From contig JAHRWB010000030.1 of the NCBI GenBank assembly GCA_019090385.1, positions 1 through 35,717 on the forward strand: a DNA stretch of 35,717 bases. Direction: 5' to 3'. The notes beneath the pieces were generated by a model. It saw only the letters and a program-made list of their open reading frames with translations, ran no database searches and had not been told where the DNA came from. How positions within the stretch are numbered: position 1 is the stretch's first letter; the number at the start of each line of letters is the position of its first letter. Shown one piece after another: positions 24,680 through 33,456 of the stretch. Made by a program: the position numbers and the translations under genes. The stretch comes from Pseudomonadales bacterium. GTDB lineage: Bacteria > Pseudomonadota > Gammaproteobacteria > Pseudomonadales > Azotimanducaceae.

Positions 24680-25468
24680 TTACACTATATCCAGAGCACC
24701 ACCATCAACACGAATATTCTGACCATTTACAAAGCTGGCCGATTGACTGCACAAAAAAACCACCACGTTAGCGACTTCTTCCCGAGTAGCAATTCTACCC
24801 ACTGGATTAGGGTAATATTTTGCCGTGATTTGTGCTTCTGCCTGCTCCCAGGTATCGCCCCAATTTTCTCGCTTTGCGCGTTTAAGATAGGCCTGTTCCA
24901 CTTCCGGGGTACGTATTAAACCGGGAGAACACAGATTCACTGTAATACCCGTTCCTGACAACTCTTTTGCCAAACTCACCGTCATATTGGCCAATGCCCC
25001 CTTTGACGCATAGTAATGTGGCATGCGTTTGTTAGGGCTGGTTGAACCGATAGTGCCAAGATTGACAATTCTGCCTTGCTTAACCTGCTTCATATCCGGC
25101 GTAAAAGCCTGCACCATGCGCATAATGGAAAGTGTGTTTTTTTGGTAAACATCAATCCAATCCGCACTGCTCAGGGACTGCCAGTCCCCCGCGTCCGCCG
25201 TACCATAATTATTCACCAATACATTAATTTTTAGCGATAATTCACGAATTTGCTGAATTAACACCTGGGAGCCCTCATCACTGGTAATATCCCCCCATAC
25301 TGGAATAGCACCCGGAATGTCCTTTGCTGCTTCGGCGGAAAGACCGACTTCAAGACTATGCAGTAAAACAGTTGCCCCTTCTGCAGCCAGTAATTTAGCA
25401 ATGATAAATCCCGTCCCGCGATTACTTCCTGTTATCAAAGCTACTTTGTCAGTTAAACCAAAATCCAT
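24680..25468 (-). CDS. Short-chain dehydrogenase/reductase (second copy, variant motifs)
   Basis: 262 residues. Cofactor motif TGSNRGTG at 13-20, NNYG at 86-89 in place of the usual NNAG, and Tyr152-x3-Lys156 (YYASK). The position 13 residues before the Tyr, normally Ser, appears to be Thr139 (LGTIGS), though a Ser lies close by. The C-terminus ends in VNGQNIRVDGG, the standard SDR finish. It would oxidise an alcohol or reduce a ketone or oxoacyl group. GGGGGA lies before the ATG. First gene of a minus-strand pair with the third BVMO, so it may supply that enzyme's ketone (inference). Confidence 0.9.
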   Translation of the reverse strand: MDFGLTDKVALITGSNRGTGFIIAKLLAAEGATVLLHSLEVGLSAEAAKDIPGAIPVWGDITSDEGSQVLIQQIRELSLKINVLVNNYGTADAGDWQSLSSADWIDVYQKNTLSIMRMVQAFTPDMKQVKQGRIVNLGTIGSTSPNKRMPHYYASKGALANMTVSLAKELSGTGITVNLCSPGLIRTPEVEQAYLKRAKRENWGDTWEQAEAQITAKYYPNPVGRIATREEVANVVVFLCSQSASFVNGQNIRVDGGALDIV

Positions 25469-25525
25469 ACATCCCCCGGGACAATTACAGTGTTTTTACA
25501 TTCAAATAAATCGGTAGCGGGCCTT

Positions 25526-25807
25526 TCAGGGCAGCGCTTTATTTTTAATATACTCCCCAAGCACGTGAAATTCGCTCTCCCTTGGGCTTTTTTTCCACCA
25601 CACCAGACCAATCTCGCGACAGATACCCCACTCAGAAAATGACCGGGTCAGTACACTCTCTGCACCGGTGAGTATTCCTCATTGTACGGCCATTTCCGGC
25701 AGCAGGATATCAAGCCCTTCCAGGTCACGCGTTCTGAGCCACGTAAACGAGGCAGCACTTTTGGCAGGATAAATAGTGCTATCGTCGAAATAACACCCAT
25801 TCGTAAC
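25526..25807 (-). pseudogene. Decayed OxyR-like LysR-family regulator, C-terminal remnant
   Basis: The minus strand reads about 90 codons in one frame from 25807 to a stop at 25526-25528, with an internal TGA at 25679-25681. Before the TGA: LEGLDILLPEMAVQ. After it: GILTGAESVLTRSF, REIGLVWWKKSPRES and EFHVLGEYI. This matches the end of the effector domain of OxyR-type proteins (LLPEMAV-x-A-GIL-x-GT ... REIGLVWRK-x-SPR). The N-terminal helix-turn-helix and most of the effector domain are missing; an in-frame stop at 25808-25810 closes the upstream side. It lies about 260 bases before the rubrerythrin operon, which an OxyR-like protein could once have controlled (inference). Confidence 0.6.
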
Positions 25808-26069
25808 TTACTGGTAAGTGGAGACTGAGTGACGAATCAAGCGTGCGCAACCTTCCCAAAATGGCGGGGTTGTGCCACTGTACACCGGTAACGCAACTGT
25901 TTTAGCGTTGGATAATTAGCCATTGAAAAAAACGATTAGGAATTAAAATAAAATTCGTTTTACCGATTGTAGGTGAGCCTATATTCTACCGCAAGCACGA
26001 TGAAGACCTGTTATGCTGTCAGCGTACACATGACGCTGTACCGGAACCACACTAGAAAGGAGATTATTG
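25808..26069. other. Gene-free leader region of the rubrerythrin operon
   Basis: No convincing gene on either strand. A short inverted repeat ACTTAC-TG-GTAAGT lies at 25806-25819 and an AT-rich patch at 25925-25965. It must hold the rubrerythrin promoter, but I could not assign the hexamers. Confidence 0.4.
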
Positions 26070-26489
26070 ATGTCACTAAAAGACACGAAGACCGAACAAA
26101 ATTTAAAAGACGCTTTCGCAGGCGAATCACAGGCAAACCGACGCTATCTTTATTTTGCAGCAAAAGCCGATATTGAAGGCTACAACGATGTTGCTGTTGT
26201 ATTTCGCTCGACTGCAGAAGGCGAAACCGGCCATGCGCACGGACACCTGGAATATTTGGAAGAAACAGGTGACCCTGCAACAGGTTTACCCATCGGATCG
26301 ACCTCTGACAACCTGAAAGCCGCAGTCGCAGGCGAAACCCATGAATATACAGATATGTATCCTGGCATGACCAAAACAGCCCGAGAAGAAGGGCTTGATG
26401 AAATAGCTGACTGGTTTGAAACATTAGGCAAGGCAGAGCGCAGTCACGCTAACCGTTTTCAGAAGGCTCTAGATAACCTGGATGGCTAA
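26070..26489 (+). CDS. Rubrerythrin-family diiron protein without rubredoxin domain
   Basis: 139 residues starting [13 protein letters not shown] at 26070 was chosen because AAGGAG (26057-26062) sits 7 bases before it; an in-frame TTG directly upstream is not needed. The ferritin-like four-helix domain shows the diiron ligand motifs [32 protein letters not shown] and [11 protein letters not shown]. The C-terminal C-x2-C rubredoxin domain of classical rubrerythrin is absent, as in sulerythrin-like members. Expected role: reductive removal of peroxide, with electrons from a partner such as the Fe-S protein encoded next. First gene of a three-gene operon with the Fe-S protein and DUF3501. Confidence 0.93.
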   Translation: MSLKDTKTEQNLKDAFAGESQANRRYLYFAAKADIEGYNDVAVVFRSTAEGETGHAHGHLEYLEETGDPATGLPIGSTSDNLKAAVAGETHEYTDMYPGMTKTAREEGLDEIADWFETLGKAERSHANRFQKALDNLDG

Positions 26490-26521
26490 GATCCAGCAGA
26501 GCAGTCTTTAAATGACATGCC

Positions 26522-26556
26522 GCTGGGCTTGGGTATTGTAAATACCTGAGTCCAGC
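26522..26556 (+). other. Long RNA hairpin between rubrerythrin and the Fe-S gene
   Basis: G plus CTGGGCTTGGGTATT, loop GTA, AATACCTGAGTCCAG plus C. As RNA this is a 16-base-pair stem including three G-U wobbles. All three mismatching positions become G-U on the plus strand, so the hairpin favours that transcript. No T-run follows. It could uncouple a highly expressed rubrerythrin from the downstream genes by partial termination or 3'-end protection. Confidence 0.6.
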
Positions 26557-26662
26557 TCCTAGCCAAAACCCACCCCAACCCAGTACCTGGACAGCATATC
26601 TAATTATGCGCCACTTTCAAGATTTACCCCGGCCAGGGCAACCAACTACACAGGAGAGATAA

Positions 26663-27985
26663 GTGCGAGAAGGCAGCCTTGAAGCCCCGACCAGACATCC
26701 ACTCGATTGGCAATCACCGGAATTTTGGGATAAACAAAACCTCGAAACAGAGCTGGAGCGAGTTTATGATATCTGTCATGGATGCCGCCGCTGTGTAAGT
26801 TTATGCGACGCTTTTCCTACACTGTTTGACCTTGTGGATGAATCGCCCACATTGGAAGTTGATGGTATTGATAAAAGCGACTTCAATAAAGTCGTTGATC
26901 AATGCTATCTGTGTGACATGTGTTATATGAGCAAATGCCCCTACGTTCCTCCCCACGAGTGGAACATTGATTTTCCGCATTTGATGTTGCGCGCGAAGGC
27001 ACAGAACTTCAAAGAGAAGGGTGCTTCCTTTCGCGATAAAACACTAACCAATACCGATGCTATTGGTAAACTTGCCACTATCCCGCTGGTGGATATTACG
27101 GTGAACGCGCTCAATGCAAACAAGCTATTCAGAAAGGGCTTTGAAGCGGTCATGGGTGTACACCAGGATGCACCGGTGCCCCACTACCACAGCAAAACCT
27201 TGCGCAAATCGGTAAAAAAACTTGGCAGCGAAATCACCCCCACCCCTCTCGGGAATACCACTGGTAAAGTCGCTTTGTACGCTACCTGTTATGGCAATTA
27301 CAATAGCCCGGAACTAGGAGAAGATTTCTACCAGGTTTTTCAACACAATAATATTCATATCGAACTCGTACCTAAAGAGCAATGCTGCGGCATGCCCAAA
27401 CTAGAACTGGGTGATCTGGACTCCGTTGCCAAAGCAAAAGAAGCAAACATTCCCATCCTGGCCAGCCTGGTCGACCAGGGTTTTGACCTGATTGCGCCCG
27501 TGCCTTCCTGCGTCCTCATGTACAAACAGGAATTACCATTGATGTTTCCCAATGACGAACAAGTTAAAAAGGTACAAGCAGCTTTTTTTGACCCATTTGA
27601 ATATCTTCACCTTCGCCACAAAAAAGATGGATTAAACACCGACTTCAAACAAAGTCTCGGTAATATCAGTTATCACGTTGCCTGCCATTTGCGTGTACAA
27701 AATATCGGCATGAAAACCCGCGATATCCTGGCACTGGTTCCTGACACAACAGTGCACCCACAACAACGTTGTTCTGGTCACGATGGCACTTATGCTGTTA
27801 AAAAAGAAACCTACGCTAAAGCAGTAAAAATCGCCCGGCCAGTCGTGCGTAAAGTAAACGAACTTAAATCTGAACACTTTTCCAGTGACTGCCCCATGGC
27901 CTCAGCGCACATTGCGAATCTCGCAGAAACGGGTGAAAAACCCGAGCACCCCATGACCCTGCTACGCAAGGCTTACGGACTTTAG
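26663..27985 (+). CDS. Fe-S cluster oxidoreductase with two 4Fe-4S motifs and CCG domains (GlpC/HdrD-like)
   Basis: 440 residues, GTG start with AGGAGA 5 bases before it. Two N-terminal cysteine clusters: Cys38, 41, 44, 48 (CHGCRRCVSLC) and Cys81, 84, 87, 92 (CYLCDMCYMSKC). These are followed by two CCG-type blocks: ATCYGNYN with QCCGMP, then ACHLRVQ with QRCSGHDG and SDCPMAS. This is the layout of heterodisulfide reductase subunit D and glycerol-3-phosphate dehydrogenase subunit C, which pass electrons through Fe-S clusters. With rubrerythrin upstream and DUF3501 6 bases downstream it forms a module found in many proteobacteria, where it probably delivers electrons for peroxide detoxification (family context; electron donor unknown). 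Confidence 0.92.
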   Translation: MREGSLEAPTRHPLDWQSPEFWDKQNLETELERVYDICHGCRRCVSLCDAFPTLFDLVDESPTLEVDGIDKSDFNKVVDQCYLCDMCYMSKCPYVPPHEWNIDFPHLMLRAKAQNFKEKGASFRDKTLTNTDAIGKLATIPLVDITVNALNANKLFRKGFEAVMGVHQDAPVPHYHSKTLRKSVKKLGSEITPTPLGNTTGKVALYATCYGNYNSPELGEDFYQVFQHNNIHIELVPKEQCCGMPKLELGDLDSVAKAKEANIPILASLVDQGFDLIAPVPSCVLMYKQELPLMFPNDEQVKKVQAAFFDPFEYLHLRHKKDGLNTDFKQSLGNISYHVACHLRVQNIGMKTRDILALVPDTTVHPQQRCSGHDGTYAVKKETYAKAVKIARPVVRKVNELKSEHFSSDCPMASAHIANLAETGEKPEHPMTLLRKAYGL

Positions 27986-27991
27986 GAGTTT

Positions 27992-28603
27992 ATGTTGAAA
28001 AAGTTAAGCCGCAAAGACCTATGGTCGCTAGAAGAATATTCACAACATCGACAGCAGTTTCGCGCTGAAGTGATTGCCCATAAAAAAAACCGACAAGTGG
28101 CCCTGGGAGAGCACGCACGCCTCTACTTTGAAGACAACATCACCATTCGTTATCAAATTCAGGAAATGCTGCGCATCGAAAAACTTTTTGAGGCCGACGC
28201 CATACAGGAAGAGCTGGATGCCTATAATCCATTAATCGGAAATGGCACAAACTGGAAAGCAACCTTCATGCTGGAATACAGTGACCCGATAGAACGTGCC
28301 TACGCGCTTGGTCGCCTGCGTGGCATCGAAGACAAGGTGTGGGCACAAGTTGGCACCGCCAATAGAGTTTATGCCATTGCAGATGAAGACATGGACCGAG
28401 AAAATGAAGTGAAAACAGCCGCCGTGCATTTTATGCGCTTTGAACTGACACCAACCATGATCAAGGAACTGAAACAAGGAGCCTTGCTCCAGTTAGGAAT
28501 TGATCACCCGAACTATTCCCTGGACGGCATTACGCCTTCGCCAGCAATTTGCCATTCACTGATTAACGATTTGGATGACCCTGTTGATCATTCCGCCAAT
28601 TGA
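27992..28603 (+). CDS. DUF3501 family protein
   Basis: 203 residues, AGGAG before the ATG, 6 bases after the Fe-S gene, so surely co-transcribed. The opening KKLSRKDLWSLEEYSQHR and RLYFEDNITIRYQIQEMLR are typical of DUF3501, a family of unknown function that usually sits next to rubrerythrin and an Fe-S oxidoreductase. Late in the protein there is an ELTPTMIKELKQGA segment and a C-terminal HPNYS region. No cysteine motif or membrane helix is seen. Its last 16 bases overlap the 3' end of the convergent regulator gene. A partner role in the peroxide-reducing complex is a guess. Confidence 0.9.
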   Translation: MLKKLSRKDLWSLEEYSQHRQQFRAEVIAHKKNRQVALGEHARLYFEDNITIRYQIQEMLRIEKLFEADAIQEELDAYNPLIGNGTNWKATFMLEYSDPIERAYALGRLRGIEDKVWAQVGTANRVYAIADEDMDRENEVKTAAVHFMRFELTPTMIKELKQGALLQLGIDHPNYSLDGITPSPAICHSLINDLDDPVDHSAN

Positions 28604-28926
28604 GCACTATTACTGCGCTGCTCTAATTTTTTAAATGCTTCCTCGCTGAGGATTGTGCCAAGCAACTCACCCACCGTACAGTGTGACTCTATGGGATGGC
28701 GCAAATTTTTCCGCGTATCTATGGTATAGCTATTTCGACGCCCTTCTTTGATACGCATCAATATTCCCCCTTCCTCCAATTGTGTCACCAGGCGCATAGC
28801 AGTACGCTCGGTAATACCTACAATCTGTGCGACATCTCTTAAACGCGCATCCGGATTTTCAGCCAGACAGACAAGTACATGCGCATAGTTGCTAAAAAAG
28901 TTCCAATCTGCACCCGAGTTGCTCAT
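28588..28926 (-). CDS. Small winged-helix DNA-binding regulator (MarR/ArsR-like)
   Basis: 112 residues. Residues 20-70 form a winged helix: NYAHVLVCLAENPDARLRDV, then the helix-turn-helix VGITERTAMRLVTQLEE and the wing GGILMRIKEGRRNSYTID. The tail LRHPIESHCTVGELL carries one Cys. There is no ligand-binding domain beyond this, so it may work as a simple dimeric regulator. It converges on the DUF3501 gene with a 16-base 3' overlap and is divergent from carbonic anhydrase across 94 bases, so either could be its target. The ribosome site is GGAGG about 14 bases before the ATG, longer than ideal. Confidence 0.8.
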   Translation of the reverse strand: MSNSGADWNFFSNYAHVLVCLAENPDARLRDVAQIVGITERTAMRLVTQLEEGGILMRIKEGRRNSYTIDTRKNLRHPIESHCTVGELLGTILSEEAFKKLEQRSNSAQLAE

Positions 28927-29020
28927 GTTTTTTTATCCATCCTCCTATTATCCACTCCATTATTATTATACGCGACAAATATTACTAGACATTTATATCA
29001 GGTTATTTTAGTCTTGTTTT

Positions 29021-29650
29021 ATGGTTTCCGCACCTCAGGCACTTGAACAACTAAAAGAAGGCAATCGTCGCTTCGTTTCACACGTCTTAGGCTCCGATTC
29101 ACTTTCTATCCCGACCAGACCAGCCGAACTGAGCACTGAACAAAAACCCTTTGCTATTATACTCGGTTGTTCAGATTCACGTTCACCTGCTGAGATTATT
29201 TTTGCCCAGGGCCTGGGGGATCTGTTCGTCATTCGGGTAGCCGGCAATATAGCCGCGCCCTCCCAGGTCGGCAGCGTAGAATTCGCTGCCGAGCAGTTTG
29301 GAACTCGCCTGGTTGTAGTACTGGGCCACTCATCCTGCGGAGCGATCCACGCTACTTTGGAAGAGCTGGCTCGACCCACAGAGGGCCGATCCTCAAATCT
29401 GGGGTTTATAGTCGATTGCATTCGACCTGCCATCGAAGGTATTTGGGAAGCCGGGCAATCCCAAGAAAAATCGACCTTAGTGAAGCAGGCCGTTCGCGCA
29501 AATATCCGAGCTTCCGCAAATCATTTACGTCATGGATCAAAAGTGCTTGAAAATCTGATTCGCAACCAAGGCTTATGTATTGTCGGTGCGGAATATTCGC
29601 TTGAAACCGGCATGGTCGATTTTTTCGACACTCCCCCACTGCCTGAATAA
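29021..29650 (+). CDS. Beta-class carbonic anhydrase
   Basis: 209 residues. The zinc site is complete: Cys50 with the Asp52-Arg54 dyad (GCSDSRS), His103 and Cys106 (GHSSCGA). The family strand GDLFVIRVAGN lies at 66-76. It interconverts CO2 and bicarbonate in the cytosol and supplies bicarbonate to carboxylases. ATG start with a weak ribosome site. It is a single gene, divergent from the small regulator. Late NQGLCIVGAEYSLETGMVDF is the usual end of the beta-CA domain. No signal peptide. Confidence 0.93.
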   Translation: MVSAPQALEQLKEGNRRFVSHVLGSDSLSIPTRPAELSTEQKPFAIILGCSDSRSPAEIIFAQGLGDLFVIRVAGNIAAPSQVGSVEFAAEQFGTRLVVVLGHSSCGAIHATLEELARPTEGRSSNLGFIVDCIRPAIEGIWEAGQSQEKSTLVKQAVRANIRASANHLRHGSKVLENLIRNQGLCIVGAEYSLETGMVDFFDTPPLPE

Positions 29651-29682
29651 ATGCCAGGCCAAAGCCACCTTAGATACCCTGC

Positions 29683-30864
29683 TTAACCCGACCCCGGTAA
29701 ATCACGCCAGGCAGGAATCTTCGAACCCGGCAAAGCAGTCGCTTCGAAGATAGCGCGCGCAATTGCTCGTGCAAGTACATCCGCCGCCAGGGCACCAATT
29801 TGAGCAGTTAAAAAAGCCCGGGAAACTCCCACTGGAGCCTCGCGTTGCGCGGTAGATAGCACAAAAACCACATCTCCATCATAAGGTGCATGTATAGGAC
29901 GTAATGCTCTTGCCATACCGTCCTGGGCCATAATGGCAATACGCTGGGCCTCTACGCGACTCAAGGCTATATCTGTCGCAATACAAGCGAGCGTTGTATT
30001 GGTACGTGGTGACGGACGCATGCGCATCGCGCGACCATAGTTTTCCGGCGGCGCGGTCAACTTTGCTGAACCCAGTCCACCAAATTCGCCGTTCATTTCT
30101 GCAGGAGCCGCCCAGAACTGCCGACCACCTGGCGTCACTGCAGAACCCATGCTGTTCACTGCAACCAAAGCCCCCACCTGATAACCTTGACTAGCAAGTA
30201 CAGAAGCAGAACCAGTTCCGCCTTTCAGGCCACCCGACATGGCACCAAATCCAGCGCCAGCCGTTCCGAGCTTAAATTCTGTAGAAACTGACTTAAGCGC
30301 TTCCAAGCCCAGTTCACGATAGGGCGGATTTTCTCCCCAGGACTTATTACCACCATTTGCCAAATCATAGAGACAAGCAGTTGGAACAATGGGTGAAGGA
30401 GGAACACCCGGTTTGGCAGCCAGGGCAAAACCCCTGTTACGCGCGCCCATCCAACTGGCAACACCATCAGCAGCGGCCATGCCGTATACTGAACCACCGG
30501 CAAAAACAATAGCATCAACTTTTTGCACCAGATTCTCAGGTGACAGTGCATCGGTTTCTCGTGTAGCGGGACCACCACCACGCACGTCACAAGCGGCAAC
30601 TGCAGCATGATCTGGGATGATAACGGTTACTCCGGTTTGTACATCCTCACTCTGGGACTGCCCAACCTTCAAACCCGGAACATCCGTTATCAGGTTGCGC
30701 GCCCCACTTCCCAGGCCTCTACTCCCTGGGGGCCCGGATTGAAGCTGATTTGTTGCCGCAGCCTGGACCCCCTGAGCCAAACTAACAGCTGATGCAGCAG
30801 AACTGCTAGCAAGACCAGTGGTGGTCACCGCCATTAAAGACCCCAGTATTTCTCGACGATTCAT
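29683..30864 (-). CDS. P1-family (DmpA/S58) peptidase with Tat-type signal peptide
   Basis: 393 residues. The N-terminus MNRREILGSLMAVTTTGLAS has a twin Arg at 3-4, a hydrophobic stretch and an A-x-A site near 24-37, so Tat export to the periplasm is likely. The mature part shows GVTVIIPDHAAVAACDVRGG, FAGGSVYGMAAADGV and GGLKGGTGSAS, where Ser219 is the probable N-terminal nucleophile released by self-cleavage, as in DmpA-type aminopeptidases. The family removes N-terminal residues (including beta- or D-residues in some members) or cleaves amide oligomers. GAGGAAG before the ATG. It lies 99 bases downstream of the ABC transporter genes on the same strand, suggesting that it trims or is fed by the same peptides or amides. 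Confidence 0.9.
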   Translation of the reverse strand: MNRREILGSLMAVTTTGLASSSAASAVSLAQGVQAAATNQLQSGPPGSRGLGSGARNLITDVPGLKVGQSQSEDVQTGVTVIIPDHAAVAACDVRGGGPATRETDALSPENLVQKVDAIVFAGGSVYGMAAADGVASWMGARNRGFALAAKPGVPPSPIVPTACLYDLANGGNKSWGENPPYRELGLEALKSVSTEFKLGTAGAGFGAMSGGLKGGTGSASVLASQGYQVGALVAVNSMGSAVTPGGRQFWAAPAEMNGEFGGLGSAKLTAPPENYGRAMRMRPSPRTNTTLACIATDIALSRVEAQRIAIMAQDGMARALRPIHAPYDGDVVFVLSTAQREAPVGVSRAFLTAQIGALAADVLARAIARAIFEATALPGSKIPAWRDLPGSG

Positions 30865-30963
30865 TTCTTCCTCTTTCAGGTTTTCCCATTTCTCACTACG
30901 TTAACTTATGCAGCCCCAATTTAAGCCAATTCATTTGCCATGCGACAAATCACTGGCTTAATC

Positions 30964-32595
30964 CTATCTATCCGATAACTCCCGGGATAAATTCGGTACA
31001 GCTTTAAGTAGGTCGATTGTATAAGCATTTTTTGGGCTGGCAAATACCTCGGCAGTCTCGCCCTGCTCAACAATTTTTCCCGCTTTCATAACCAAAATGC
31101 GGTCAGTTACCGAGCGTACTACCGATAAATCATGAGTGACAAACAGATAGGATACTTCGAGTCGGTCAGATAGCTCCGCCAGCAAATCGAGTATCCGTGC
31201 CCTAATTGAAACATCTAAAGCCGAGACCGCTTCATCAAGGGCAATAATGGAGGGTTCAGTAATAAGCGCCCGGGCAATGGCAATTCTCTGTCTTTGCCCA
31301 CCCGAAAACTCATGCGGATATTTATCTGCATCAGAAGCGCGCAAGCCGACACTCTCGAGAATTTGGTCTATTTTTAATTTCGCCTGTTTCCCCTCTGGCG
31401 GAGAATCAAACAGATGAAAGTTTTCTGATATCAATTGGCTAACACGCCAGCGTGGATCAAAACTTCCGAATGGATCTTGAAAAACAACCTGGATCAAACG
31501 GCGAAGTTTGCGCATCTCTTTAACTTTATCTGTGGGGAAATGCTGCCCAAATATTTTTATTTCACCTGACTGGGGTTTCTCAAGGCCCAATATTGCTCTT
31601 AATAAAGTCGATTTCCCACATCCCGACTCCCCGACAAGCGCTACGTTCTCGTTAGGGTAAATCTGCAAGCTAACCTGATCAACAGCCCTAAGTACTTTGC
31701 GCCCACCAAGCAGCTTTCGTTCACCATGATATTCATGAACGATATTACTAACCTCCAGTACAGGAGAATCACCCATTTCAGGGAAAACACTTTTATCCGC
31801 AGCGCTTTTGGTTCGAGAAGCTCTGTGGGGAACGTGCACCGCATTTTCCATCAATTGCTGCGTATAGGCATGTCGGCTCGATTTAAAAACTGCCGCAATA
31901 TTGCCCTGATCAATGATTTCTCCATCCTTCAGCACAGCAACATAATCAGCAGTTTGTGCAACCACAGCGAGATCATGGGTTACAAAAATCAAGCTTGTTC
32001 CTTGATCGTATACAAGTTGCTTGAACAAGGTCAGGATTTCTGCCTGGGTAGTAACATCAAGCGCCGTAGTAGGTTCGTCAGCAATCAATAGTTTCGGTTG
32101 CAGCGCGATAGCTATCGCGATCGCGACGCGCTGCCTCTGTCCGCCTGAAAGGCTGTGCGGATATCGATCCAAAGAAAACTCTGAACTAGGCAGCCCGACC
32201 TTGGCAAGGGTATCACGCGCCATTTTCTGCGCTTCTCTGCGCCCAATTTTTTTATGAATGCGCACGGTTTCTGCGACCTGCCTACCAATGGTCATCATCG
32301 GATTCAATGCACTCATTGGTTCCTGAAACACCAGTCCAATATCCTGACCACGTATTTTGCAATATTCAGCTTCGTTTGCATCCGATAAATTTACGCCATC
32401 CAGGCATATCTGGCCTGTTTTTACCGCTCGCGCCGGTAGTAAACTCGCGATTGCCAGCGCCATCATTGTCTTTCCCGAACCAGACTCCCCAGCAACCCCC
32501 AGAATTTCACCTGCACCCAAATTCAGCGATATGGATTTGATTATCGGAGTGTCATCGATGGAAACACGCAAGTCTCTAATTTCAAGAAATGGCAT
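30964..32595 (-). CDS. Double ATPase of an oligopeptide/nickel-type ABC transporter (OppD-OppF fusion)
   Basis: 543 residues with two complete nucleotide-binding domains. Domain 1: Walker A GESGSGKT at 36-43, LSGGQRQR from 149, Walker B LLIADEP from 169. Domain 2: Walker A GESGCGKS at 322-329, FSGGQRQR from 430, Walker B IIALDEAVSALD from 450. Both have an STHD/VTHD-like switch His (FVTHDL). Such fusions (GsiA type) power uptake of peptides, glutathione or nickel. It starts 3 bases after the OppC-type gene, so the two are tightly linked. Both ATP sites look intact. The substrate is unknown. Confidence 0.95.
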   Translation of the reverse strand: MPFLEIRDLRVSIDDTPIIKSISLNLGAGEILGVAGESGSGKTMMALAIASLLPARAVKTGQICLDGVNLSDANEAEYCKIRGQDIGLVFQEPMSALNPMMTIGRQVAETVRIHKKIGRREAQKMARDTLAKVGLPSSEFSLDRYPHSLSGGQRQRVAIAIAIALQPKLLIADEPTTALDVTTQAEILTLFKQLVYDQGTSLIFVTHDLAVVAQTADYVAVLKDGEIIDQGNIAAVFKSSRHAYTQQLMENAVHVPHRASRTKSAADKSVFPEMGDSPVLEVSNIVHEYHGERKLLGGRKVLRAVDQVSLQIYPNENVALVGESGCGKSTLLRAILGLEKPQSGEIKIFGQHFPTDKVKEMRKLRRLIQVVFQDPFGSFDPRWRVSQLISENFHLFDSPPEGKQAKLKIDQILESVGLRASDADKYPHEFSGGQRQRIAIARALITEPSIIALDEAVSALDVSIRARILDLLAELSDRLEVSYLFVTHDLSVVRSVTDRILVMKAGKIVEQGETAEVFASPKNAYTIDLLKAVPNLSRELSDR

Positions 32596-32598
32596 AAA

Positions 32599-33456
32599 TT
32601 AACGTGCTCGCTTTATTCTTGGATCGAGGTAATCGTTCAATCCATCACCGATCAAGCCAAACCCAAAAACCAGAACCATAATCGCCAAGCCAGGAAATAT
32701 TGCTAGCCATGGTGCAAAATCTATCATGGTCTGTGCCTCGCTCAACATTCGTCCCCAACTGGGCATTGGTGGCTGGACACCCAAACCCAAATAGGACAAA
32801 CCCGCCTCAGCCACAACACCCAAGGCAAATTGTATAGCCGCCTGGACCACCAACAAGCCCATCAGGTTAGGCAATATGTGCTCGATCGAGATTAGAAAAT
32901 CAGATTTTCCTGCCACCCGTGCAGACAGAACGTACTCCCGGGACCACAGACCAAGTGCCGCACCTCTTGTTACCCTTGCAAACACCGGAATATTAAAAAT
33001 ACCAATAGCAATAATCGCATTGATTGCACCCGGCCCGTATACCGCAGTAATCATTACGGCCATTAGCAAAGAAGGAAAAGCAAATATCACATCATTGCCA
33101 CGCATAATAGACTCACCCAGAAAATCCTTCCTTGCCGCAGCGATCAAACCCAGAGGAGCACCTATACCAGCTCCAATACCTACTGCAACCAGTGCCACCG
33201 CCAAGGAAGTACGTGTACCCACCATTATCATTGAAAAAACATCACGACCGAAATGGTCCGTCCCAAAAAAATGCAAAAAAGAAGGTGCTTGCAGTTTATT
33301 GGAAATGTCGATTTCTTCTACATTGTAGGGCGTCCAGAAAAATGACAGCAAGGCAAGAACAACAGCCAGGGCAACCAGCAATAACCCAACACCAAGCCCC
33401 AACGATACTATAGACCCACTAGACACCGTTGATGTCGAACTATCAGCCGCACTCAT
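32599..33456 (-). CDS. OppC/DppC-type ABC transporter permease
   Basis: 285 residues with about six membrane helices; the first is at about 20-45 (GLGVGLLLVALAVVLALLSF). The periplasmic region has the OppC mark FFGTDHFGRDVFS, and the cytoplasmic EAA loop is SREYVLSARVAGKSDFLISI followed by EHILPNL, which docks on the ATPase. The ATG overlaps the stop of the upstream binding-protein/permease gene by 4 bases (ATGA), giving translational coupling. It pairs with the OppB-type half of the upstream fusion to form the membrane channel. Confidence 0.95.
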   Translation of the reverse strand: MSAADSSTSTVSSGSIVSLGLGVGLLLVALAVVLALLSFFWTPYNVEEIDISNKLQAPSFLHFFGTDHFGRDVFSMIMVGTRTSLAVALVAVGIGAGIGAPLGLIAAARKDFLGESIMRGNDVIFAFPSLLMAVMITAVYGPGAINAIIAIGIFNIPVFARVTRGAALGLWSREYVLSARVAGKSDFLISIEHILPNLMGLLVVQAAIQFALGVVAEAGLSYLGLGVQPPMPSWGRMLSEAQTMIDFAPWLAIFPGLAIMVLVFGFGLIGDGLNDYLDPRIKRAR

